Shown here one piece after another: positions 1 to 5,344 of a DNA stretch of 5,989 nucleotides. A program made the translations under genes and the position numbers. Under the pieces are notes generated by a model. It was not told the DNA's origin. It saw only the letters and a list, made by a program, of their open reading frames with translations, and did not search any database. The DNA comes from JBBPYR01 sp038199755 (GTDB lineage Bacteria; Chloroflexota; Ktedonobacteria; Ktedonobacterales; Ktedonobacteraceae), in contig JBBPYR010000036.1 in assembly GCA_038199755.1 (NCBI GenBank), forward strand, positions 1 through 5,989, given 5' to 3'. The stretch's first letter is position 1, and every line of letters starts with the position of its first letter.

Positions 1-120
1 ATGTGAGGCGCGTGCCTGGGCGAGTAGTGTTTTGATGCGCTCTAGCACGGCCATGCCTTGATAGGCTGGCTCGATCAGTCCTACCTGTGTATCGATGATT
101 ACGAGGGCGGTCTGAGTCAT
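1..120 (-). CDS. Isochorismatase-family cysteine hydrolase, N-terminal fragment (cut by window edge)
   Basis: Forty codons are visible on the minus strand, starting at ATG 120-118 and running off the window at position 1. The protein starts MTQTALVIIDTQVGLIEPAY, which is the first beta strand of the isochorismatase-like fold. The Asp in IIDTQ (D10) matches the first member of the family's Asp-Lys-Cys catalytic triad; the Lys and Cys lie outside the window. Members hydrolyse amide or ester-like bonds in small molecules (nicotinamide, N-carbamoyl compounds, isochorismate) in the cytoplasm, and the substrate cannot be told from this piece. An AAAGGA ribosome binding site (131-136 on the plus strand as TCCTTT) lies 10 nt before the ATG and supports this start. 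The gene is divergent from the WYL regulator, so that protein may control it. The family call is fairly secure; the exact enzyme is unknown. Confidence 0.8.
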   Translation of the reverse strand, partial: MTQTALVIIDTQVGLIEPAYQGMAVLERIKTLLAQARASH

Positions 121-144
121 ATAATTCGTTTCCTTTACTTAGAC

Positions 145-180
145 TACTGAGTACTTACTTCTATGGACTCTCTTGAGTAT
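145..180. promoter_or_regulatory. Possible operator: repeated TGAGTA half-sites between the divergent genes
   Basis: TGAGTAC (148-154) and TGAGTAT (174-180) are direct repeats 26 bp apart, and each sits in a small dyad: ACT-G-AGT (146-152) and ACTC-TCTT-GAGT (167-178). The second overlaps the -35 of the WYL promoter and the candidate -10 of the divergent hydrolase gene, a natural place for a regulator to act on both genes. The WYL protein is the obvious candidate. The repeats are short and could be chance. Confidence 0.3.
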
Positions 181-201
181 ATGCCCAAATAAGGTTACAA
201 T
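173..201 (+). promoter_or_regulatory. Sigma70-type promoter for the WYL regulator, in the divergent intergenic region
   Basis: A -35 box TTGAGT (173-178) and a -10 box TACAAT (196-201) are separated by 17 bp. This predicts a transcript start near 208 and a leader of about 37 nt. The leader carries AGAGGAAA (224-231) and GAGGG (233-237), the latter 7 nt before the ATG at 245. On the opposite strand TATACT (plus 176-181) overlaps this -35 box and could be the -10 of the divergent hydrolase gene, but I see no good -35 for it. The boxes are seen in the sequence; their activity is inferred. Confidence 0.55.
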
Positions 202-244
202 CTGTCCTGATTGAGAGAAATTCAGAGGAAACGAGGGAAATTCG

Positions 245-1213
245 ATGTATTCGCCAACCTCGCGTGTCTTAACGGTGCTAGAGTGGTTGCAGGCGCGACC
301 GCATATGAGTGGTATTGAGCTTGCCGAACGTTTGGAGGTCGATCAACGCACGGTGCGTCGTTATATTACGATGTTGCAAGATATGGGGGTGCCAATTGAG
401 TCAAAGCGGGGGCGCTATGGCATGTATCGCTTACGGCCAGGGACGAAGGTGCCGCCACTCATTTTCAGGAATGATGAAGCGTTCGCGTTGACGCTGGGCT
501 TGTTGACGGCGCGCAAGATGGGGTTAGCGGTGACGGCACCAGCGGTTGAGAGTGCGCTAGCGAAGGTTGAGCGGTCGTTACCGATGGAGTTGCGTGAGCA
601 TGTGCGGGCGATACAAGATACGATCATCTTTGATTTCGATGTGGCGAAGACAGCTCCTGTGAGTGATATTGTGGTGACGATGTGTGTTGCTGTACAGCAA
701 CGGCACCGCCTGTGCTTACGTTATCGTTCGTATAATGCCGAGGAGGTAACGGAGCGCGAGGTTGATCCCTATGGCGTTGTCTGTCGCACTGGCTTCTGGT
801 ACATGGTCGGCTTTTGCCATCTGCGGCATGATGTACGTGTATTTCGCCTTGACCGCACGCTGTCCGCCGAGATGCGTGAAGAGACGTTTGTGGCACCAGA
901 GGACTTCGATGTGCTGGCACACGTGACGCGCTCGATTGCCATGATGCCGACCACCTGGCTGGTGGATGTGCTGCTCGAAACAACGCTGGAGCAAGCCCGG
1001 CATATGATCTCTCCCACGTTGGCAACACTAGAGCAGGAAGAGGGAGGCGTGGCGATGCGCTGTTATGTACAGCAGCTGGAATGGTTCGCGCCCACGCTGG
1101 TAGATCTACGCTGCCCGTTTATCGTGCGTAAACCGGACGAACTGCGTACCGTGCTATTGCGTTTAGCGGAGCAGATCGCGCAGATGGCGTATCGCCAAGT
1201 TGCGACGAAATGA
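245..1213 (+). CDS. WYL-domain transcriptional regulator (YafY/DeoR-like HTH)
   Basis: This 322-residue cytoplasmic DNA-binding protein has the full architecture and usual length of its family. Residues about 6-60 form a winged HTH of the HTH_11 type, with ELAERLEVDQRTVRRYI as the recognition helix region, followed by the wing around KRGRYGMYRL. A helical linker (about 75-130) leads to the WYL domain (about 140-210), with FWYMVGF at 184-190 and the Arg-rich strand RVFRLDR at 198-204. The C-terminal part (about 235-315) fits a WCX extension. WYL domains are known or suspected ligand sensors, binding nucleic-acid pieces or nucleotides in some defence-linked regulators. The ATG at 245 is supported by GAGGG at 7 nt. 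The gene is divergent from an isochorismatase-family gene and is followed closely by an AT-rich nucleotidyltransferase-like gene. Its own GC content matches the chromosomal genes, so I infer it belongs with the hydrolase gene rather than with the AT-rich block. Confidence 0.9.
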   Translation: MYSPTSRVLTVLEWLQARPHMSGIELAERLEVDQRTVRRYITMLQDMGVPIESKRGRYGMYRLRPGTKVPPLIFRNDEAFALTLGLLTARKMGLAVTAPAVESALAKVERSLPMELREHVRAIQDTIIFDFDVAKTAPVSDIVVTMCVAVQQRHRLCLRYRSYNAEEVTEREVDPYGVVCRTGFWYMVGFCHLRHDVRVFRLDRTLSAEMREETFVAPEDFDVLAHVTRSIAMMPTTWLVDVLLETTLEQARHMISPTLATLEQEEGGVAMRCYVQQLEWFAPTLVDLRCPFIVRKPDELRTVLLRLAEQIAQMAYRQVATK

Positions 1214-1222
1214 TGAAAGAGC

Positions 1223-1227
1223 AGAGG
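1223..1227 (+). promoter_or_regulatory. Ribosome binding site that favours a TTG start at 1234
   Basis: AGAGG lies 6 nt before TTG 1234-1236. The ATG at 1210, which overlaps the WYL stop as ATGA, has no purine-rich site ahead of it. Starting at TTG 1234 lines the product up residue for residue with the start of the downstream paralogue (M-D-R-D-E-Y-K-K-Y-L against M-N-R-V-E-I-E-T-Y-L). Confidence 0.55.
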
Positions 1228-1233
1228 TGCTGT

Positions 1234-1827
1234 TTGGACAGAGACGAGTACAAAAAATATCTGCACATGCTAGCAGACGAGCTACAACAGCAGGGCGTCA
1301 CCGGTGAGATACTCGTCACCGCCGATGTCGTGGTGATAGTAGATATTCGAGAACCAGAAATAAGAAAAGACATTCATGCTTATCTCGCAGGGGATAAGAA
1401 TGCAATCTATATTCCTACAGAGATTGATGCCTATTTTGGTGGTCATGGAGCTACCACACGCCAAGCAATTGCAATGATAACCGAACGCGAAAATCTACCC
1501 GTTGATTGGTTTAATGACGCACTCAGGGAATTATTCTTAACATCATCGAGCGAAAAATGGTTGGAACGTCCAGGTTTACGCATATTTGTACCTGTGCTAG
1601 AACACGCACTTGCTATGTTGGTTGTTACCGCTGATAGAACACGCGATATTGAGGATATCAGAAAATTGGCAAGCAAACTTAATATCACAACAACTCGTGC
1701 TTTACAAGCATCTGTGATAAGGTATATAACAAAGCAATTGTTGACCCCTGATATACGCTTGACCATTCGAGAAGCTTGTAAGAAAGCTCGAAAACGCACG
1801 AGGGTGAAAACGAGTGAACAGAGTTGA
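1234..1827 (+). CDS. Degenerate nucleotidyltransferase-like protein (DUF6036/AbiEii-like), probably inactive
   Basis: Residue numbers count from the alternative ATG at 1210 (205 aa); the preferred TTG start at 1234 is residue 9 and gives 197 aa. The protein is clearly a paralogue of the next gene: shared features are GVTGxIL, the DIxAY strand, DWxND, a GLRIFVPVLE strand and IRKLASKLNI. The catalytic signature is damaged. Where the paralogue has GG, this protein has A38-D39. The DxD strand reads D54-I-H56. The conserved Lys of the later helix is Leu. A further E71-I-D73-A-Y follows 17 residues after DIHAY, as if the strand had been duplicated or replaced. The C-terminus is basic (KKARKRTR). 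The gene is AT-rich (33% GC in 1681-1740) compared with the WYL gene. It may be a non-catalytic partner of the paralogue or a decaying copy; the open frame argues against simple decay. Family name is from memory of similar sequences. Confidence 0.75.
   Translation: MDRDEYKKYLHMLADELQQQGVTGEILVTADVVVIVDIREPEIRKDIHAYLAGDKNAIYIPTEIDAYFGGHGATTRQAIAMITERENLPVDWFNDALRELFLTSSSEKWLERPGLRIFVPVLEHALAMLVVTADRTRDIEDIRKLASKLNITTTRALQASVIRYITKQLLTPDIRLTIREACKKARKRTRVKTSEQS
1369..1434 (+). repeat. Imperfect in-frame repeat encoding DIHAY / EIDAY, offset 51 nt
   Basis: The 15-base units at 1369-1383 and 1420-1434 match at 12 of 15 positions and are offset by exactly 17 codons. They encode D-I-H-A-Y and E-I-D-A-Y. 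The paralogue has a single D-I-D-A-Y at this place, and spacing to conserved residues on both sides is kept if the 17 residues are treated as an insertion. A past tandem duplication is one reading; chance similarity or recombination with another paralogue is also possible. Confidence 0.45.
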
Positions 1828-2326
1828 GATTGAGACATATTTGCAGGCTTTAGGTCATGAATTATACAGTAGAGGAGTAACTGGTAAAATACTCTTACTT
1901 GGTGGGGCTTTTATGATGTTTGAAGTGGGAAATCGCAACAGTACAAATGATATTGATGCTTATATTGCATCAGATTATCAGCTAATGTATAAGGCAATTG
2001 CTGTTGTCGCACAAAAAGCAAATTTATCGCCTGATTGGTTGAATGATAATGTGGCGATAGTGGTTCATCAAGTGAGACCACCTAAATCGCAACGGCTGTG
2101 GAAGCAGTTTGTAGGTCTACAGGTTTATATCCCATCATTAGAATATGTTTTTGCTTTAAAATTACATGCTGGCCGGATAAAGGATGATGACGATATTAAA
2201 GCCTTAGCAATGAAGTTAAATATTCAAACAAGCGATCAAGCCTATCAAGTCATGATACAATATGTACCAGTAGATCATGTGAAAAGAGAATCTTTAGCTG
2301 TTATGAGACGGTGCTTTAAACAATAG
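1814..2326 (+). CDS. Nucleotidyltransferase-like protein (DUF6036/AbiEii-like fold), intact motif
   Basis: This 170-residue protein carries the DNA polymerase beta-type nucleotidyltransferase signature: G30-G31-A followed 15 residues later by D46-I-D48 in STNDIDAY. A helix motif ALKLHAGRIKDDDDIKAL (114-131) has the conserved Lys116, Arg121 and acidic run seen in AbiEii-like enzymes. Such proteins transfer NMP groups to protein or RNA targets, and many are one half of toxin-antitoxin pairs; the target here is unknown. The GTG start at 1814 is supported by GAGGGTGA (1800-1807) and by fit to the family N-terminus. The gene overlaps the previous gene by 14 nt, so translation is probably coupled, and the next gene follows after 20 nt. 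It is strongly AT-rich (35% GC in 1861-1920), which suggests transfer. The fold assignment is fairly secure, the substrate is not. Confidence 0.82.
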   Translation: MNRVEIETYLQALGHELYSRGVTGKILLLGGAFMMFEVGNRNSTNDIDAYIASDYQLMYKAIAVVAQKANLSPDWLNDNVAIVVHQVRPPKSQRLWKQFVGLQVYIPSLEYVFALKLHAGRIKDDDDIKALAMKLNIQTSDQAYQVMIQYVPVDHVKRESLAVMRRCFKQ

Positions 2327-2346
2327 GTCTGAGGAGAAATTGTATT

Positions 2347-2814
2347 ATGGCTATACATGCAAGGCCACAATATAGGTATCATACTATGTCAGAAGCCTTT
2401 GACCAAATTTGTCAAGGGGAAACGAAGTGGGTCGCTCTTGGTAATTTTCTAAACGACTGGTGGCGTTTCGCTGTAAATTATCGGCAGGAACTGATTGCCA
2501 CACCTTTAGCTCCTGCCCCTAATCCTACATTGCATCGTTGGGCTGCTTTTTGTGCTGCAATGGTAGAATGGTTATGCGAGAAAGATAACGTCCCATGTCC
2601 TGAGTGGGTAAAGCAGGAGTGCTATATATTAGCAAAGCCTTGGTTTTACTACGAGGATGAAGAATCAAGACCATGGTTATTAGCTACTACCTTCTCACCA
2701 TTTAAGGTGCGTAATATATTTGTTGGAAATAGAGTTTTCCTTAATAAATGGGACTTAGAAAAGGAATTTGTCGTTCTTCATCGTTGGACTCCAGAAGAGA
2801 TGGGAATGGGTTAG
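2347..2814 (+). CDS. Tryptophan-rich conserved hypothetical protein, third gene of the AT-rich block
   Basis: I do not recognise a named domain in this 155-residue protein. It has 10 Trp residues (W28, 38, 39, 65, 75, 87, 99, 110, 135, 147), no signal peptide, no membrane helix, and a mainly helical look in residues 14-90, with WVALGNFLNDWW at 28-39 and HRWAAFCAAMVEWLCEKD at 63-80. The C-terminal third has SPFKVRNIFVGNRVF (117-131). From memory, similar proteins with a WVALGxFLxDW start and a PFKxRNIF end are found next to DUF6036-type genes, which would make them partners; this is unverified. GAGGAG at 2331-2336, 10 nt before the ATG, is the best ribosome binding site in the block. A later ATG at 2386 is possible but less well supported. 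There is no HEPN RxxxxH motif. The TAG stop abuts the stop of the convergent ABC gene with no spacer. Confidence 0.75.
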   Translation: MAIHARPQYRYHTMSEAFDQICQGETKWVALGNFLNDWWRFAVNYRQELIATPLAPAPNPTLHRWAAFCAAMVEWLCEKDNVPCPEWVKQECYILAKPWFYYEDEESRPWLLATTFSPFKVRNIFVGNRVFLNKWDLEKEFVVLHRWTPEEMGMG

Positions 2815-3525
2815 TCAGTTTGATTCCCCCTTATTGACGACGTTCACGATGTGCCCGTCGCGCATGGTGATGATGCGGTCGGCGAGGTTGCCAACATCCT
2901 GGGCGTGGGTGACGATGACGAAGGTCTGGCCGTTTTCCTGATTGAGCTTGCCGAGCAGATCCATGATTTCGACAGCGGTTTCGCTGTCGAGATTGCCGGT
3001 TGGCTCGTCGGCCCAGACGATGGCGGGATTGTTGGTGAGGGCGCGGGCGATGGTGACGCGCTGGCGTTGCCCACCCGAAAGTTCGGCGGGACGATGGCGC
3101 GCACGATCAGAGAGGCCAACTAGATCGAGCACCTCTAAGGCACGTTTGCGCGCTTTGGCGCTGGGCGTTCTTGAGATTAGCATGGGAAGCTCCACGTTTT
3201 CGACCGCCGAGAGTACTGGTAGCAGGTTGAAGTCCTGGAAGATGAAGCCCATATTTTTGGCGCGATAGCTGGTGCGCTCGTTATCACTGAGGTCACGCAG
3301 GTTATCGCCACGAATAAAGACATCGCCCTCGTCAATCGTGTCGAGACCGGAGAGACAGTTAAGCAGGGTGGTCTTGCCGCACCCACTTGGCCCCATGATG
3401 GCGACCATCGCGCCGGGGGCAACCTCCAGGCTGATGTTACTCAGTGCCTCGATGCGCAGAGAGCCATTGCGATAAATTTTTTTGACGTTTTTGGCTTGTA
3501 TGATCAGTTGTGTTGTGGTAGTCAT
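2815..3525 (-). CDS. ABC transporter ATP-binding protein, MacB/LolD/FtsE-like
   Basis: This is a complete 236-residue nucleotide-binding subunit with all motifs intact: Walker A GPSGCGKT (45-52), Q-loop FQDFNLLP with Q97, signature LSGGQRQR (149-156), Walker B AIVWADE (168-174) with catalytic E174, D-loop NLD (178-180), and switch His207 in VTHA. The sequence around FNLLP, ENVELP and WADEPTGNLDS is typical of ATPases that pair with MacB/FtsX-type permeases, which act in mechanotransmission, lipoprotein release or peptide export rather than in classic uptake. It works at the inner face of the membrane. The start ATG lies 2 nt after the stop of the Crp-like gene, with AGAGGA inside that gene's last codons, so the two are almost certainly one transcript. 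No permease follows; the next DNA is the convergent AT-rich block. The permease may be elsewhere, or may have been lost. Confidence 0.93.
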   Translation of the reverse strand: MTTTTQLIIQAKNVKKIYRNGSLRIEALSNISLEVAPGAMVAIMGPSGCGKTTLLNCLSGLDTIDEGDVFIRGDNLRDLSDNERTSYRAKNMGFIFQDFNLLPVLSAVENVELPMLISRTPSAKARKRALEVLDLVGLSDRARHRPAELSGGQRQRVTIARALTNNPAIVWADEPTGNLDSETAVEIMDLLGKLNQENGQTFVIVTHAQDVGNLADRIITMRDGHIVNVVNKGESN

Positions 3526-3527
3526 GA

Positions 3528-4253
3528 TTATGCCATATCCTCTAATATTGCTGCATTCGTGATCGTAATATGCTTTCTGCCAAGCTCGATAGCACCAACG
3601 TCTCTCAGGTCACGTAGGGAGGTGCTGACCGTCTCGCGATAGACGCCGAGGCGTGCGGCCAGTTCTTCCTGGCTCAAACCATCGACGACTTGAACGGTGT
3701 CGTCGGCTGGTTGGGGTGTGGCGAGTTGGAGCAGCAGGGTGGCGAGGCGTGCCGTGGTTCCCTTAAAGGTGGTATCAATGAGTTGGCTTTCCATCTGGGC
3801 GAAACGTTGTGCGAGCGTTTGCAGCAAGGCTAGCGTAACCGCGGGCTTTTGCAGGAGCAGTTGCTCTAGCTCGTGCTTGTGTATGCCGTAGATACGGGCC
3901 TCTTCGGTCGCCTCGGCAAAGCTGGTATGGCGTTCTTGCCCGATCAGGGGAAGCTCGCCAAAGTATGCGCCCTCAGTCAGGGTAGCTGTAATCAGCTTAC
4001 GGCCATCGGGCGAGAGGTGATAGAGTTGTACCTGCCCCGTATAGACCAGAAAAAGCGTGTTGCCCGTCTCGCCGGGGCGATAGAGAATACGCCCCGGCTG
4101 GCAGGCTATGAGTGTAGTTACGCGCTCTAACTCGCTAATTTCTGCTTCCGCAAGATGTTGGAAGATGCCGCTGGCTGCCAGGAATGCTGCTTTCCCTTCA
4201 CCCATTTCATGGCTAGAGGAGTTCCGCTGCCCCTGTGAGCGTTTTTCTCGCAC
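3528..4253 (-). CDS. Crp/Fnr-family transcriptional regulator
   Basis: The protein (241 residues from GTG 4253) has a cyclic-nucleotide-binding-like barrel at about 26-140, with the FGELPLIGQER segment (98-108) matching the phosphate-binding cassette. A dimer helix around 137-160 leads to a Crp-type winged HTH at about 165-232 (LSQEELAARLGVYRETVSTSLRDLRD at 193-218 as helix-turn-helix). The cassette Arg (R108) is kept, but the following Ser of E. coli CRP is His/Thr here, so cAMP binding is uncertain. The single Cys near position 51 rules out an FNR iron-sulfur cluster. Start choice is open: GTG 4253 has GGGG about 7 nt upstream, whereas ATG 4205 begins nearer the conserved region but lacks a clear ribosome site. 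The gene is coupled to the ABC ATPase downstream (2-nt gap), so it may control that gene as well as itself. Confidence 0.9.
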   Translation of the reverse strand: MREKRSQGQRNSSSHEMGEGKAAFLAASGIFQHLAEAEISELERVTTLIACQPGRILYRPGETGNTLFLVYTGQVQLYHLSPDGRKLITATLTEGAYFGELPLIGQERHTSFAEATEEARIYGIHKHELEQLLLQKPAVTLALLQTLAQRFAQMESQLIDTTFKGTTARLATLLLQLATPQPADDTVQVVDGLSQEELAARLGVYRETVSTSLRDLRDVGAIELGRKHITITNAAILEDMA

Positions 4254-4264
4254 GTTTTGTCCCC

Positions 4265-4291
4265 ACTATGATTTGCCTACGTGTATGTCAA
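4265..4291 (-). promoter_or_regulatory. Candidate promoter of the crp-like gene (perfect -35, short spacer)
   Basis: On the minus strand a perfect TTGACA (plus 4286-4291) is followed after 15 bp by CATAGT (plus 4265-4270), a 4-of-6 match to the -10 consensus. The spacer is 2 bp short. Transcription would begin near 4258, only about 5 nt ahead of GTG 4253. If this promoter is used, the start is therefore either nearly leaderless or the later ATG at 4205. The 67-bp gap after the response-regulator gene shows no terminator, so read-through from that gene is another route. Confidence 0.4.
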
Positions 4292-4295
4292 CACA
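4280..4295. promoter_or_regulatory. Crp-like palindrome overlapping the -35 box
   Basis: CGTGT-ATGTCA-ACACA (plus strand) is an inverted repeat with a 6-bp centre, the same geometry as the Crp/Fnr operator TGTGA-N6-TCACA; four of the five arm positions pair. It covers the TTGACA -35 just upstream of the crp-like gene, where binding would block RNA polymerase. Autorepression is the natural inference. No second copy was found elsewhere in the window by eye. Confidence 0.45.
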
Positions 4296-4320
4296 GCGTA
4301 TTGTATCATATCAGGATGGT

Positions 4321-5157
4321 TTATTTCGCGGCACTAGTCAGGTAGATTGCTTCGGCGCGGTTACGAGCATGCAATTTTTCAAAAATGTTCTGCACATGTT
4401 TATGCACGGTAGATTCGGCGATGTTTAATTCGCCCGCTATTTCGCGGTTCTTGCGACCACGGCGCATCAGGCTGAGTATCTCTTGTTCGCGTTCGGTCAG
4501 TGGGCGCGCACTCGCAGTTGCCTGCTGCTCTGGTATATCTACCAGGGCAACGGCCTGTGCCGTTTTGTGAGGTGCAATGCGGTAGGCGGCACTGGACGAC
4601 GAGGATATGGCCTTAAGCAAGTGCTGTTGCGATACATGCGAAGTGGCCTCTTGCTCGCTCTGGTAGCCCGATTGCCCTAATTGCTTTTGCTGATTCTCAT
4701 GGTTCATACTGCGCTGGTAGGCGTCTCGCATATGACCGAGGGCTCGTAACTGTGCGACCACGTGGCGGGCAATGCTGTGCGGAATATAGAGATCGTCGCG
4801 GAGTGCGCTACGAATAGCTTGAATTAATGTTTCGGGCTCAATATCTTTGGTAATATAGCCCACTGCCCCGCTTTGTAGCGCGTGAAAGATGTGCTGATCC
4901 TGGTGAGCCGCTGTGAAGATGATGATATGTGATTGTGGTGAGCAGGCTTTTACGCGCTCGGTGGCCTCGAAGCCGTCACAATCGGGCAGGTCGAGGTCCA
5001 TCAAGACGACATCTGGTTGTGTTTGGGTTGCCTGTGTCTCGGCCTCAAGCCCATTGCAAGCCTCCGCTACAATCTCCATGTCGTGTTCCTGACTCAGAAT
5101 CTCGCGGACAACGCGGCGCATCAATGGATGGTCGTCAACAATCATAATACGTATCAT
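4321..5157 (-). CDS. NarL/LuxR-type response regulator with long linker, no adjacent kinase
   Basis: Starting at ATG 5157, the protein is 278 residues. The receiver domain (1-125) starts MIRIMIVDDHPLMRR, with acidic D8 and D9, phosphoacceptor D54 in VLMDLDLPDCDGFEA, T82 in FTAA and K104 in YITKD. The LuxR-type HTH (about 218-273) is LTEREQEILSLMRRG...NREIAGELNIAESTVHKHV. The linker is unusual: about 85 residues (133-217), rich in Gln, Ser and His with a run of five Ser at 185-189, where NarL-type proteins usually have about 20-30. The frame stays open upstream to an ATG at 5253, but a receiver domain starts at its first strand, and AAAGGG lies 11 nt before 5157, so I take 5157. No histidine kinase is next to it. 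It presumably activates genes after phosphorylation; its targets are unknown. Confidence 0.9.
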   Translation of the reverse strand: MIRIMIVDDHPLMRRVVREILSQEHDMEIVAEACNGLEAETQATQTQPDVVLMDLDLPDCDGFEATERVKACSPQSHIIIFTAAHQDQHIFHALQSGAVGYITKDIEPETLIQAIRSALRDDLYIPHSIARHVVAQLRALGHMRDAYQRSMNHENQQKQLGQSGYQSEQEATSHVSQQHLLKAISSSSSAAYRIAPHKTAQAVALVDIPEQQATASARPLTEREQEILSLMRRGRKNREIAGELNIAESTVHKHVQNIFEKLHARNRAEAIYLTSAAK

Positions 5158-5282
5158 AATAACAAATACCCTTTCTACTTCTACTTCTTCCGAAAACGGT
5201 GGGGCACATTCGTAAAAATATGTATGCCTCTCTATTACACTGTACTCATTCATGCAAGAAGCAGGCGATGAAAAATGGTGAG
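5158..5282 (-). other. Leader region of the response-regulator gene
   Basis: This 125-bp stretch between the response-regulator start and the inverted repeat holds a purine-rich run on the minus strand just ahead of the ATG (plus 5169-5190, with GAAGTA repeated twice), ending in AAAGGG as the ribosome binding site. I found no convincing pair of -35 and -10 boxes. TTGCAT and TAATAG occur but only 14 bp apart. A promoter is expected here because a strong terminator lies just upstream. Confidence 0.4.
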
Positions 5283-5340
5283 AAAGTACTAGAGCCTCTC
5301 CCGAAACACGCTCTTTCCAGGAGAGGCTCTAGTACTTTTT
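5283..5340 (-). terminator. Perfect 19-bp inverted repeat, likely intrinsic terminator of the GH31 gene
   Basis: Arms at 5283-5301 and 5320-5338 are exact reverse complements, with an 18-nt loop. The hairpin begins 6 nt after the TAA of the GH31 gene. On the minus strand the stem is followed by TTTCT (the first three T's are inside the pairing). On the plus strand it ends in five T's (5336-5340), so it could stop transcription both ways. The GC-rich centre (GAGCCTCTCC) flanked by A/T ends fits a terminator. The length and perfection are also what a small mobile palindromic repeat would show. Confidence 0.75.
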
Positions 5341-5344
5341 AGCG

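Noticed and set aside
624..1028. Open frames of up to 134 codons on the minus strand opposite the WYL gene
   Set aside because: The WYL protein is complete and recognisable on the other strand; these frames have Arg/Ser/His/Pro-rich antisense composition and no family likeness.
1234..1827. Calling the first nucleotidyltransferase-like gene a pseudogene by frameshift
   Set aside because: The frame is uninterrupted, all changes are in frame, and the C-terminal half aligns well with the paralogue, so there is no direct evidence of a break.
2347..2814. Idea that the Trp-rich protein is a HEPN toxin paired with an MNT antitoxin
   Set aside because: No R-x4-6-H motif with the right helical context is present, so the classic HEPN/MNT pairing is not supported.
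2851..3268. Open frames on the plus strand opposite the ABC ATPase
   Set aside because: The minus strand encodes every ABC motif intact; the plus-strand products are unrecognisable, as expected from antisense of a GC-rich gene.
5158..5253. In-frame N-terminal extension of the response regulator to ATG 5253 (32 extra residues)
   Set aside because: Receiver domains begin at the MIRIMIVDDH strand, a ribosome site sits before ATG 5157, and the extension has no domain character and reads through the purine-rich leader.
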